Positions 26,451 to 35,237 of a stretch of 64,000 nt of DNA are shown here, in pieces; within the stretch, counting starts at the first letter, position 1; every line of letters starts with the position of its first letter. Both the position numbers and the translations under genes were made by a program. Origin of the DNA: JAFGHJ01 sp964418485 (lineage in GTDB: Bacteria; Hydrothermota; UBA3072). The notes beneath the pieces are model-generated. The model searched no databases and had not been told where the DNA came from. It was given only the letters and a program-made list of their open reading frames with translations. Location of the stretch: the NCBI GenBank assembly GCA_964418485.1, contig CAYQMH010000003.1, forward strand, positions 13,696 to 77,695, given 5' to 3'.

Positions 26451-27406
26451 TTTCTTTCTTCGAGAAATCTGTACGCTTCGTATCCGGCGATGGCTCCGTC
26501 TCCGACGGAAGTCGCCACCTGTCGCAGAGGGGTGTTTCTTACATCACCTGCGGCAAAAACTCCGTTCACGGAAGTTCTTAAGTATTCATCTGTAACTATA
26601 AAGCCCTTCTCGTCTAATTTTAGCTTATCCCTAACTAAATCATTGTTTGGGATTTCGCCGGCGTAAATGAAAGCGCCTTTTATTTTAAGGTTTTTAACTT
26701 CTCCGCTTTTAATGTCTTTGATGTCGACACTGCTCAACATTTTATCTCCTTTAAAACTCATTACCAAATGAGAAGTGAACAAATCTATTTTGTTATTATC
26801 ATTTAAACGGTCTATTAGTATAGGTTCTGCGGTAGGGAATTCGAGTAACTCGACTATCGTTATGTGCTTCGCAAACCTTGAGATATAAAGTGATTCCTGA
26901 ACTCCGGAATTTCCTGCTCCCACGACAAGGACATCTTCTCCTTCAAAGAAGGGTGCATCACAGGTTGCACAAAAGGAAATTCCTTTATGAGTGAATTCTT
27001 TTTCTCCGGGAACCGCCAACTTTCTATTGGAAGTTCCTGTCGCCAAAATAAGGCTGTCCGAAGTATAAGAACTCCGGGATGTTTCTATTTTAAAAGGCGT
27101 TTCGTTTAGTTCTAATTTCGTAACTTCCTCGCTTTTGATCTCTGAGCCGAATTTCTCAGCATGCTCGGCATACAGTTTTCCCAGTTTTTCTCCGGATATA
27201 CCTTCTACAAAGCCCGGATAATTTTCTATTTTTTCGACGTTAACGACATATCCGCCGGGAATAACTTTTTCAAACACCACAGTTTCGACTTTAGATCTTC
27301 CAAGGTAAATAGCTGCTGTTAACCCGGCCGGACCACTGCCTATTATAGCCGCCTGGAAATGTTTTCTGACCGTGTTCTTTTCTTTTTTTTGGATAGAAAA
27401 ATCCAT
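26447..27406 (-). CDS. trxB: Thioredoxin reductase
   Basis: FAD-dependent NAD(P)H:disulfide oxidoreductase. The FAD-binding GSGPAGLTAAIYLGR follows a 17-residue leader. The redox motif CATCDAPFF is intact, the NAD(P)H site is VVGAGNSGVQESLYI, and the FAD-contacting GVFAAGDVRNTPLRQV is near the C-terminus. The length of 319 residues is normal. It abuts the Trx-fold protein upstream and overlaps the glutaredoxin downstream, so its electron acceptors are probably encoded next to it. Confidence 0.96.
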   Translation of the reverse strand: MDFSIQKKEKNTVRKHFQAAIIGSGPAGLTAAIYLGRSKVETVVFEKVIPGGYVVNVEKIENYPGFVEGISGEKLGKLYAEHAEKFGSEIKSEEVTKLELNETPFKIETSRSSYTSDSLILATGTSNRKLAVPGEKEFTHKGISFCATCDAPFFEGEDVLVVGAGNSGVQESLYISRFAKHITIVELLEFPTAEPILIDRLNDNNKIDLFTSHLVMSFKGDKMLSSVDIKDIKSGEVKNLKIKGAFIYAGEIPNNDLVRDKLKLDEKGFIVTDEYLRTSVNGVFAAGDVRNTPLRQVATSVGDGAIAGYEAYRFLEERK

Positions 27407-28051
27407 TTATTTTAAAGCTTCCTTTATTTTATCGAGAAATAAATCAGGAGGGAGGTTTCCAACAAAACCCTTTTTATCGTTAACTATGATATGGGGTACG
27501 CTTGAAATACCGTGTTTTCTCGAAAGTTCTCCGAAGTAATTGGCGTCGACCATAGAACTTTTGATTTTATCGTTTACAAGAGAAAATTGATGTGCGTTTC
27601 TAACCGCACCCGGGCAGTATGGACAACCATGTGTAATAAAAACTTTTATATCCAGTGGTTCTTTTATTTCTTTTAAACTTTTTATTACGTCTTCTGGTAG
27701 AGAAAGATTATCCGATCCCATATCCTTTATTGCTTCCACCAGAGAAATAAATTCATGCCCTGCGGGAACACCGTAGAAATTTAGAAAGCCGCTTCTGTCG
27801 GATTTAATTTTGATTGAGGGGCAAAGGGTTAACTCTTCGGATTTTATTTTCTCCGTATTATCGCAACTTTCGACAATCAGAGATAAATTATCATTTAGAG
27901 ATGTAAGTTCTTCTAACAGTTCCTTTGTTTGCTTTGAATATTCCGATCCATTTTTATCGTTTCTAAAATAGAGTAGTTTCACTTCTCTGTTGATATTATT
28001 GTTAAACTCTTCTTTTAAATATTTCCTATCTTCTTCACTTAATAAACCCAT
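27407..28051 (-). CDS. Tandem thioredoxin-fold protein (PDO/Grx-like)
   Basis: A protein of 214 residues resembling the protein disulfide oxidoreductase/AhpF-N family: two thioredoxin folds in tandem. The second has an intact active site (THGCPYCPGAVRN, about residue 143) and the cis-Pro (ISSVPHIIVNDKKG). In the first, the place of the CxxC reads FRNDKNGSEYSKQ, so only one active dithiol remains. Together with TrxB immediately downstream it forms a likely NADPH-dependent dithiol system. RBS CAGGAGGC precedes the ATG. Confidence 0.88.
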   Translation of the reverse strand: MGLLSEEDRKYLKEEFNNNINREVKLLYFRNDKNGSEYSKQTKELLEELTSLNDNLSLIVESCDNTEKIKSEELTLCPSIKIKSDRSGFLNFYGVPAGHEFISLVEAIKDMGSDNLSLPEDVIKSLKEIKEPLDIKVFITHGCPYCPGAVRNAHQFSLVNDKIKSSMVDANYFGELSRKHGISSVPHIIVNDKKGFVGNLPPDLFLDKIKEALK

Positions 28052-28070
28052 TTTGCCTCCTGTTTAACGA

Positions 28071-28098
28071 ACAGTATACATATTGAATTAAATGTCAA
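28071..28098 (-). promoter_or_regulatory. Promoter of the thiol-redox operon
   Basis: Minus strand: TTGACA (28098-28093), 16-base spacer, TACTGT (28076-28071); an overlapping TATACT at 14-base spacing is an alternative. It lies 20 bases before the ATG at 28051. Confidence 0.55.
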
Positions 28099-28109
28099 GA
28101 GGTTACAAG

Positions 28110-28215
28110 ATAATCACCGCAAAGGCGCAAAGTACGCAGAGAAAAAAATATTGTTTTACAACGCCACCCCCAGCCGCAAATCATTCTCACACAAAGTACA
28201 CTAAGAACACAAAGT
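28110..28215. repeat. Intergenic formulaic repeats, 28.1 kb gap
   Basis: The 305-base gap between the redox operon and mrp contains no convincing gene. It holds CACCGCAAAGGCGCAAAGTA and CGCAGAG (28114-28141), and CACAAAGTACACTAAGAACA followed by CAAAG (28191-28215), phrases of period about 9-10 based on (RCRCAAAG). A small hairpin AAGACA-ACG-TGTCTT lies just after the mrp stop (28339-28354). Confidence 0.55.
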
Positions 28216-28356
28216 TTTTATTTCGCTTTGAATATTTACCGATTTGATTCATATAAGGAGGGGAGTATCCCTGCCCTGTAGAAAAGAAAACAGTTAAGAA
28301 AAGCATGAATAAAAGTTTGAGATGACTATATGAAACTTAAGACACGTTGTCTTACG

Positions 28357-29166
28357 TTATTCATTTTTGCTGATTTTATCTACAATTTTCTTCAGAGCTT
28401 TTGTCGCTTTAGAATTCGGGAATTTCTCTACGTATGATATTCCTTTATCAGCTGCCTCAACTATTTGCGGATCCAGAGGTATAGCTCCTAAGAAAGGAAT
28501 TTTCATATCTACGCTAAGTTTCTCCCCGCCTCCTTCTTTAAAAAGGGAAATTTCTTTTCCGCAGTGCGGGCATGTAAACCCGCTCATATTTTCTATAATG
28601 CCCAGTAATCTTAAATTGATTTTTCTGGCGAAATCTATTGATTTTTTTACATCGAGAATAGAAATTTCCTGAGGGGTTGTCACTATAATTGCACTACTCT
28701 CGGGTACCAGCTGTGCCATAGAAAGAGGTTCATCGCCTGTGCCCGGAGGAGCATCCACAATCAAGTAATCAAGTTTACCCCACTGTATATCACTTAAAAA
28801 TTGTTGAATTATTTTCATCTTTAAAGGCCCTCTCCATATTACCGACTGATGTTCCTCGGGAAGCAAAAATGCCATGGATACAAGTTTCAGGTTGTCGGAT
28901 ATTCTGACAGGTTTGATGCGGTTTTCCTCATCACTTTGCATCCTTTCTTTTTCTACACCCAGCATCTTGGGCAGGTTAGGACCGTGAATATCAATGTCCA
29001 GAAGCCCGATTTTTTTACCCTTCCCCGCCAAAACGAGGGCAAGGTTACTGGCAACTGTACTTTTACCAACTCCCCCTTTACCGCTTATTACCATTACAAT
29101 GTTATTTACGTCTTTCAAATTTTCTATTATGGCTTCAATTTGATTGTCTGCGCCGATATTTTGCAT
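28357..29166 (-). CDS. mrp: Mrp/NBP35-family Fe-S cluster carrier ATPase
   Basis: P-loop ATPase of the Mrp/ApbC family that carries Fe-S clusters to apo-proteins. Shows the deviant Walker A GKGGVGKSTVASNLA (about residues 29-43), VDAPPGTGDEPLS, and the CxxC in FTCPHCGKEI (near residue 200) that bridges the cluster in dimers. At 269 residues it lacks the N-terminal DUF59 domain. It is monocistronic with its own promoter and an AAAAGGAG ribosome site. Confidence 0.94.
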   Translation of the reverse strand: MQNIGADNQIEAIIENLKDVNNIVMVISGKGGVGKSTVASNLALVLAGKGKKIGLLDIDIHGPNLPKMLGVEKERMQSDEENRIKPVRISDNLKLVSMAFLLPEEHQSVIWRGPLKMKIIQQFLSDIQWGKLDYLIVDAPPGTGDEPLSMAQLVPESSAIIVTTPQEISILDVKKSIDFARKINLRLLGIIENMSGFTCPHCGKEISLFKEGGGEKLSVDMKIPFLGAIPLDPQIVEAADKGISYVEKFPNSKATKALKKIVDKISKNE

Positions 29167-29184
29167 TTAAACTCCTTTTACTTG

Positions 29185-29213
29185 ACCATAAACTTTACAA
29201 TTGCTTTTGTCAA
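29185..29213 (-). promoter_or_regulatory. Promoter of mrp
   Basis: Minus strand: TTGACA (29213-29208), 17-base spacer, TATGGT (29190-29185), 18 bases before the ATG. Confidence 0.7.
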
Positions 29214-29310
29214 GTATTTGTGTTGACTTGTAGAAGCTTTTTTATGGACAGGTGTATTTAAATAATTTGGAATATAAAAAAACAGAAAAACGGAAGAGGA
29301 GCGGGTCCCC

Positions 29311-29338
29311 TTGACAGAATTTAATTATTAATTATTCT
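29311..29338 (+). promoter_or_regulatory. Promoter of the pilin-like/DUF58 operon
   Basis: TTGACA (29311-29316), 16-base spacer, TATTCT (29333-29338), followed by RBS AAGGAGG at 29351-29357. Confidence 0.7.
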
Positions 29339-29361
29339 TACAACATACATAAGGAGGCTAG

Positions 29362-29871
29362 ATGAACCGAGTTACTTTAAGAATTCTTGATGTACTTATA
29401 ATTATTGCCTTTGTGGGGTTATTATATATTTTGATTGAACCGCAGTATCGGAATGCAAAAGTAATGACGAAAGAACGAAAATTACAGTCAAATATGTATA
29501 CGGTTAAAGCGGGTATAGAAAGGTACAGAACTTTTAATATGGGAGAGATACCATTTTCTTTGGATAAGATATATGAACAAGTTGAAGCGTTTGGAGTGCC
29601 TGTGAATCCTTACACGGAGAGCAGGATGAAATCATATGAGATAAAAAAATTCCTTTACGATGTACCGTCTCAGATCGAAAATGTTGATACAAGCGGTTAT
29701 CATGCGGAGAAGAGGGGGAATCCCGGGGAGATAATGATTGGATTCTTTATACCTATTACTTTGAAAGATTCAATACCCAGAAATTACGGGATAATAGGAA
29801 TTAACGGAGAAGGTAAACCCCTTACTGTAAAAGAAGGAGAAAAGGTTAGAATAGTAGTACTTGAAGAATAG
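29362..29871 (+). CDS. Pilin-like protein with uncleaved N-terminal helix
   Basis: A protein of 169 residues. One N-terminal hydrophobic helix (VLIIIAFVGLLYILIEP) is followed by YRNAKVMTKERKLQSNMYTV and PFSLDKIYEQ, a pattern like the N-terminal spine and 'ANMHTLQxAxExYxxxxGxyPxSLDxL' part of type II pseudopilins. The prepilin-peptidase site (G before a hydrophobic run with Glu at +5) is not visible, so it is probably a membrane-anchored pilin-fold protein rather than a processed pilin. It starts an operon with DUF58 and BatA-like genes. Confidence 0.7.
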   Translation: MNRVTLRILDVLIIIAFVGLLYILIEPQYRNAKVMTKERKLQSNMYTVKAGIERYRTFNMGEIPFSLDKIYEQVEAFGVPVNPYTESRMKSYEIKKFLYDVPSQIENVDTSGYHAEKRGNPGEIMIGFFIPITLKDSIPRNYGIIGINGEGKPLTVKEGEKVRIVVLEE

Positions 29872-29882
29872 TGTAGAAGTTT

Positions 29883-30761
29883 TTGGAACTTTTAAAACCT
29901 GAAGTCTTAGAAAAGATCCGAACCCTGAACCTCAGGGCAAAAATAATTGTCAAAGGTTTTTTAACAGGTTTACATGAAAGTCCTTATCACGGTTTTTCAC
30001 TCGAGTTCAAGCAACATCGTCCTTATTATCCGGGAGACCCTGTTAATAAAATTAATTGGAAATTATATGCGAGAACCGAGCGATATTATTTGAAGAAATA
30101 CCAGGCAGAGACAAATTTATCCGCGTTCCTGCTGTTAGACAAAAGTAATTCCATGAAGTTCGGAGGGAAGATTTCCAAATTTCATTACGCCCGAACACTT
30201 GCCGCATCGCTTGCCTATTTGCTGCTTCGGCAGAATGATTCGGTAGGGTTGGTTCTCTTTGATTCCGAAATAGAGTCTTTTATACCGGCAAGAAGTCAAA
30301 TGAATCATCTGAAATATTTACTCGGCACACTGAGTAAAAATGAGCCGTCGGGTAAAACTTCTATTTCTGACGCACTCTTTGAACTACTTCCCTTAATAAA
30401 AAAAAGAAGTCTTTGCATCCTGTTTTCCGATTTGCTGGAAGAACCGGAACGAGTAATTAAGATAATAAACGTTATGAAGGCAAAAAAGCACGAAGTTATT
30501 GTTTTTCATATTCTCGACAGAAAAGAACTGGATTTTTCGTTTTATGACGAGGCTCTGTTCAGGGATATGGAGGATTCCAAAACCGTTCTTGTCGACCCTA
30601 AAAGCCTTAAAAGTTATTATAAAGATAAATTCAATGAATTTATCTCAAGGTATAAAAATGGTTTTGCTGCTAATCGCATTGATTGTTTTCAGTTATTTAC
30701 AGATATTCCTTACGATAAAGCGCTTACAGAGTACCTTGAAAAAAGAAAACGACTATCATGA
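29883..30761 (+). CDS. DUF58 (vWA-like) protein
   Basis: A protein of 292 residues with the DUF58 core RPYYPGDPVNKINWKLYART and a von Willebrand A-like fold (AFLLLDKSNSMKFGG, a MIDAS-like DxSxS; LCILFSDLLEEPE). The TTG at 29883 is the best start found, 11 bases after the previous stop. DUF58 proteins normally work with a MoxR AAA ATPase and Bat membrane proteins; a BatA-like gene overlaps the end by 4 bases but no moxR lies here. Confidence 0.9.
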   Translation: MELLKPEVLEKIRTLNLRAKIIVKGFLTGLHESPYHGFSLEFKQHRPYYPGDPVNKINWKLYARTERYYLKKYQAETNLSAFLLLDKSNSMKFGGKISKFHYARTLAASLAYLLLRQNDSVGLVLFDSEIESFIPARSQMNHLKYLLGTLSKNEPSGKTSISDALFELLPLIKKRSLCILFSDLLEEPERVIKIINVMKAKKHEVIVFHILDRKELDFSFYDEALFRDMEDSKTVLVDPKSLKSYYKDKFNEFISRYKNGFAANRIDCFQLFTDIPYDKALTEYLEKRKRLS

Positions 30762-32368
30762 GTTTTCCTGCTTTCCTTTTTCTACTTCCTCTTGTTACGG
30801 TTCCCATAATAATACACTTAATGTCGAGAAAAAAGCTTAAGAAAATAGACTTTCCGTCTCTACTTTTTATAATAAAGAGTGAAATAAAAATTATCAGGTG
30901 GTTTCGTCTTAAAAGATTGTTGTTGCTAATAATGCGCGTCAGTTTTATAATATTACTGATTTTGGCCGCCGCAGGTCTTAAAATACCTTTTGTTTTCGTA
31001 ACCCCCTCTGAAACTCTGATTCTCGATAAATCTCCTTCAATGGAGAAAATCCTTACTGAAGATGATAATACTTTCATTGTTCCTACAAATTCGGGTATTC
31101 CTGAATTCATGCAATATCTAAAGAATTATCCAGGTGGAATTTTAATTACCGATGCTCAAAGAAATGGTTTCAGAGAGATACTAAAAGAGAGAGAAAAATT
31201 CCCTGGAATTAATATTAGGAAGGTTGCTTTTCCAGCCGGGAATCTCGGGATAGTCGGCGCTTCCTCAAGTCCAGGTTACGGGGATGAGAAATTTAACGTA
31301 AACTTCAAGATTCTGAATGAATATAAAGAGAAGAAAAACCCCCGTTTGGTATTAAAAATAGAGGGTAAGATTATCCGGGAAGAAAATGTGATCTTAAACA
31401 TTGGAGAAAACGTGGTGTCTTTCGATCTAATCTTGCCGAAGAGTCTATATCAGCTATCTCTCGAGTTGGAAGACGAAGAGGGATTCGGATTTGACAATAA
31501 ATTTTATTTTATAGTTAACGTACAAAAAAAGAAAGATATTTGTATTCTTTCGGATGTTTATCCCGAGCATCTTATGTCAGCTCTTTCACCTTCTTATTTT
31601 GATGTGAAATGGGTCAAGGAGATAGCTGATGTAAAAGGGGATTTTTTCTTTGCATGCAGCGCGAGTGGAAAAAATGAGTTAGCTTTACTCCAGAGTGCTG
31701 TTCCCGGTATTTTTTGCCTGCAAGGAAGAACTAATACTTCTATTTCCAATAAAATTCCAGATAGAATTTCAACTATTGCGGAGGGATCTTATTTTGACGA
31801 TTCATCACTTCTGAAAAATTTGAGTGAATTTCCTGTAAAATATAATTGCCTAATAGTCGAAGGTAAAACGCTGATGTATTTTGAGAACGGTGATCCATTT
31901 CTTTCTAAAATAAAAAACCATCTAATATTGCCGATTTCCCTTGAGGAAAATGATTTATCTCTGCATCCTGTTTTTGTGCCTTTTCTTTTTCTTATGATTA
32001 GTTCTTTATCCGAGGAGATAACCCACGGCAATATTTTATTGGATGAGCCAATATTTATAGAAAACTTAACTCAGCCCCAAGTCATTACCCCGGGGAAAGA
32101 TGAGTATAAACCGTATCGAGTTGGAAAGAATTATTATATATTTAAAGAAACAAAAGAATGCGGAGTTTATAAAATAAGGGACGGAAAAGAAATCATAGGA
32201 TTGGTAGCTGTAAACACTCCTCCATCAGAGTCGAGACTCGAAAGCCTCTCACCGGAGGAGATCGAATATATTTTCGGCAAGGCGGGTTTCAGCAACGGAT
32301 CCACTTCTTTTATTGTTATTGCTCTTTTATGTTTTATTTTTTCCCTTTTTCTTGAAAGAAAGATGTAA
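30758..32368 (+). CDS. BatA-like membrane protein with N-terminal double-transmembrane domain
   Basis: A protein of 536 residues. The start (FLLPLVTVPIIIHLMSRKK) and second span (LLLLIMRVSFIILLILAAAGLK) form the 'aerotolerance regulator N-terminal' domain. A periplasmic region with vWA-like (ILDKSPSMEKIL) and glutamine-amidotransferase-like strands follows, and a last span at FIVIALLCFIFSLFL. It overlaps the DUF58 gene, as in Bat operons of Bacteroidetes and others. Role is thought to be in envelope maintenance; not known in detail. Confidence 0.85.
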   Translation: MSFPAFLFLLPLVTVPIIIHLMSRKKLKKIDFPSLLFIIKSEIKIIRWFRLKRLLLLIMRVSFIILLILAAAGLKIPFVFVTPSETLILDKSPSMEKILTEDDNTFIVPTNSGIPEFMQYLKNYPGGILITDAQRNGFREILKEREKFPGINIRKVAFPAGNLGIVGASSSPGYGDEKFNVNFKILNEYKEKKNPRLVLKIEGKIIREENVILNIGENVVSFDLILPKSLYQLSLELEDEEGFGFDNKFYFIVNVQKKKDICILSDVYPEHLMSALSPSYFDVKWVKEIADVKGDFFFACSASGKNELALLQSAVPGIFCLQGRTNTSISNKIPDRISTIAEGSYFDDSSLLKNLSEFPVKYNCLIVEGKTLMYFENGDPFLSKIKNHLILPISLEENDLSLHPVFVPFLFLMISSLSEEITHGNILLDEPIFIENLTQPQVITPGKDEYKPYRVGKNYYIFKETKECGVYKIRDGKEIIGLVAVNTPPSESRLESLSPEEIEYIFGKAGFSNGSTSFIVIALLCFIFSLFLERKM

Positions 32369-32392
32369 GATATATTATCTCTGGGAAGATTT

Positions 32393-33169
32393 TTATTTAA
32401 GTGTTTCTTTTGTTCCCAAATTTCGAGAATCCAGTAATGAATAAATTTCTTTTTCGATTTCTTCTTGAATTAAGCTTTCTAAGCTGCCGTTTTCTTTATT
32501 TTTCTCATCTTTGATGCGAGCACTTTCTAAAAGCAGGTAATGTAAAGGAGTGTCTATGGTTTTCTCGGGCTTTCTACATTTAGCCAGGATATCAATCTCA
32601 GCTTTTTCTAACGATAAAATTTCTAACGCTGCTTCTTTACCGGTTTTATTTGTAGTTTTCGCACCAATTAGGGAACCTTCCATAAAATATAAAAAGCCTT
32701 TGGTTCCTTCATATTCGATTTCTAAGGTGCAGGTTTTAGACTCTATCTGGATTAGTTGTAAAAAAGACGGTAGAGAAAATCCTCTAATATGTCCTTCAGT
32801 TTCGGATTTAAGTCCTTCTAAAATCTTTTCTTCGAGTTCTTTTATATCAAAAGGTTTTTCAAGATAAAGGAAAGCTTTAAATCTCTTAAGTCGTTCTTCC
32901 ATTTGCGGTGTGCCGAAAGAAGTCATAACGATTACCGGAATCCCCGGATGGTTTTTGCTCATGTAAGCTAATAACTCAAGCCCGTCCATTACTGGCATAC
33001 CTATATCCGTTACAACCAAATCTATTTCATTGGAGTCCAATACTCCCGTTGCCTCTTTTCCGTTTTCTGCGATACAGATGTTAATCTCTCCACTATACCG
33101 ATTAGTTAAATAAGACTTTATTGACTCCAACGTTGGCTTGAAATCATCTACAATTAATACTTCTTTCAT
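32393..33169 (-). CDS. Response regulator with C-terminal DUF4388 domain
   Basis: The receiver domain (residues 1-120: LIVDDFKPT, phospho-acceptor Asp in DLVVTDIGMPVMDGLELL, Thr in VIVMTSFG, Lys in LEKPF) is followed by a DUF4388 (PATAN-like) domain, HIRGFSLPSFLQLIQIESKTC...GFLYFMEGSLIGA, about residues 130-225, and a charged tail. DUF4388 is common in delta-proteobacteria and relatives in signalling without DNA binding. The ATG at 33169 starts the receiver directly; the frame is open to 33244. No kinase is adjacent. Confidence 0.9.
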   Translation of the reverse strand: MKEVLIVDDFKPTLESIKSYLTNRYSGEINICIAENGKEATGVLDSNEIDLVVTDIGMPVMDGLELLAYMSKNHPGIPVIVMTSFGTPQMEERLKRFKAFLYLEKPFDIKELEEKILEGLKSETEGHIRGFSLPSFLQLIQIESKTCTLEIEYEGTKGFLYFMEGSLIGAKTTNKTGKEAALEILSLEKAEIDILAKCRKPEKTIDTPLHYLLLESARIKDEKNKENGSLESLIQEEIEKEIYSLLDSRNLGTKETLK

Positions 33170-33414
33170 CGTTAAATCATAGTACAAAAAATATTCCATA
33201 ATTAAGAACTTGAACTCCAAGCACATAAATTCAAAATTTGTCAAATTTGCGTAAATCTTTTATTGCCTTAGTACAGTAAATTTTACGTATGGTTTTTAAT
33301 AGAATCTGTTTAAGTATGGGGTTTTGATGGTTTAGTTTAACTTGTTAGTTTTTTTTGTGATATAAGGGAATTTTTTTTGTTGCATTAACATGGGTTTTTG
33401 TTAAATTGGGTGGT

Positions 33415-35130
33415 ATGATTTTATTGAGTTATCTGTACGCAATAGTTTTTCTTTCTTTAAGTAGTGATATCCTGTGGCCTCTTCTTCGGAGAGAGGGACT
33501 CCTTTCGTCTTTTGGGGAATGGAGGGAAGGGCATCTTCATGCCGGGATCGATCTTCCTACGAAAAGAATAGGCGAGGAGGTTTATTCTGTTGCCGACGGA
33601 TGGGTGATGAGGGTAAAAGTTTCTCCCTGGGGTTATGGGAAGGCTGTATATGTGAAAAGTTGGACGGGAGAAACTTACGTTTATGCGCATCTTTCCGGTT
33701 TTTTTCTTGATCTGGATAATAAAGTGCGGAGGGAGCAATTGCTAAGGGGATGCTATGCTGTAGAGATCTGGTTTAAGGAAGGGGAAATACCTGTTAAGGA
33801 GGGGGAAGTTATCGCGTATACGGGGCGTTCCGGGTGCTTTGATCCTCACCTTCATTTTGAATTAAGGGACGAAAATAATAATCCGATTGATCCTTTTCTG
33901 CGTGGTTTTACTGTTCCTGACACCGTTTCGCCTGTTATTAAAGCGGTTCGGTTTATTCCTCTAGACGAGTCTTCAACTATTTTTGGCGCTCATATAGGAA
34001 AAGTTCTTAAGGTCGCTTCTGATACAATTTTGGTTTCTGTGGAAGGGAAAGTAGGAATAGAAATCGAGGTTGTAGATATGGTTAACACACGGTCTGGAAA
34101 ACTTGGACCTAAAGAAATCAAATTATATAAAAATGGTTCGCTAATAAGAAGGGAATTTGTAGATAAATTTTCTTACTCTAATTATGAGGATTCCAGGTTT
34201 CTTTTTGATTTTGAATACAGGATGAGAACAGGTAGAAAATTCAGGAGATTGTTTACTATGCCGGGTAATGGATTTCCTTTTTATCAAGGAGACGATGGGA
34301 TTATAACCGGGGATGATACCGGATATTATTTGGTAGAAGTCTATGATGGTTCGGGAAATATTAGCCGTTTGGTCCTTAAGCTGTTGAATTTGGAAGGCGA
34401 AAGAAGGTCGGATTTAGGCGACCCGGACAGCGTAAAAACAATTTTTGAAACGAATGGTTTTCAGGTTCATGGGAAGTGGTATGATTTGAGAAGAACCAAG
34501 GAGTTTTTGAAATCAGGTGATTCTATAGCGATATGGAATTTTACAAAGAAAAAGTTTAAAAAAATGCAATCTCCGGATGGTAAATGTCAAATAATTTTAA
34601 GGCAGGGGGATAGAATCAATTCGAAGCTTATAGCGGTTAAAGTGACAACTGGAGAAGAAGTTGCCTGGAGCTGGGAGCCCCCTGTTCCTCTTAAGCGGAA
34701 AGTTAAAATAAAAATAAAAGTTCCAAAAAGCGAAAAATTCTATTCTTTATATGAAAAGAATAGTAATGGGTGGAGTTTCTGTTCTTCGGATGTGGAGGGG
34801 AACTATCTGGTCGCCTTTGTAGATCATTTAGGTGTTTTTGGTATATTGAAAGACTCTATCTCCCCCGTTGTTTCTTTAGGCAGGAAATATTTTTCCTCAA
34901 AGACTCCTCTGCAAATTAACGCCTGGGATTCACTCTCCGGTGTGGATTTCTATTCTATCAAAACTTTAATCGATGACCAGCAAACCGTCTTCAGATACGA
35001 CCCTCAGATGAAAAGATTGATTTTTGAACATCCAGAGGAGATTTCAAAAGGTAAGCACAAATTAAGTGTTTTTTTAAGTGATAAGCAGGGAAACAAAACC
35101 TCAGAGGTGTGGGAAATAGTCAAGAAGTAA
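33415..35130 (+). CDS. Secreted M23 (LytM) metallopeptidase with long C-terminal region
   Basis: A short signal peptide (MILLSYLYAIVFLSLSSD) is followed directly by a complete LytM domain with both zinc motifs: HAGIDLP (HxxxD) and DPHLHFELRD (HxH), about residues 35-165. The remaining 400 residues are beta-rich with Ig/fibronectin-like character (VSVEGKVGIEIEVVDMVN, ITGDDTGYYLVEVYDGSGN, INAWDSLSGVDFYSI) and no recognised catalytic site. Unlike the EnvC-like protein at 4492-5595, this one should be active on peptidoglycan cross-links. The ATG at 33415 after GGGTGG is preferred over the TTG at 33406. Confidence 0.9.
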   Translation: MILLSYLYAIVFLSLSSDILWPLLRREGLLSSFGEWREGHLHAGIDLPTKRIGEEVYSVADGWVMRVKVSPWGYGKAVYVKSWTGETYVYAHLSGFFLDLDNKVRREQLLRGCYAVEIWFKEGEIPVKEGEVIAYTGRSGCFDPHLHFELRDENNNPIDPFLRGFTVPDTVSPVIKAVRFIPLDESSTIFGAHIGKVLKVASDTILVSVEGKVGIEIEVVDMVNTRSGKLGPKEIKLYKNGSLIRREFVDKFSYSNYEDSRFLFDFEYRMRTGRKFRRLFTMPGNGFPFYQGDDGIITGDDTGYYLVEVYDGSGNISRLVLKLLNLEGERRSDLGDPDSVKTIFETNGFQVHGKWYDLRRTKEFLKSGDSIAIWNFTKKKFKKMQSPDGKCQIILRQGDRINSKLIAVKVTTGEEVAWSWEPPVPLKRKVKIKIKVPKSEKFYSLYEKNSNGWSFCSSDVEGNYLVAFVDHLGVFGILKDSISPVVSLGRKYFSSKTPLQINAWDSLSGVDFYSIKTLIDDQQTVFRYDPQMKRLIFEHPEEISKGKHKLSVFLSDKQGNKTSEVWEIVKK

Positions 35131-35237
35131 AATTCTTTAGCGGGAGGCGGATAGCGTTGGGGGAATGGGGGTGTGGTGGTAATGAGGCTCTTGACAACAC
35201 AATTTTTTTATGTATCCTAATTTCAAATGGAGGATTG

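Noticed and set aside
28105..28190. Short minus-strand frame starting MICGWGW
   Set aside because: It lies wholly in repeat phrases and lacks a Shine-Dalgarno.
35109..35237. N-terminal extension of the aspartate kinase
   Set aside because: The upstream part overlaps the M23 gene and has no family similarity; the ATG at 35238 with GGAGG gives the canonical start.
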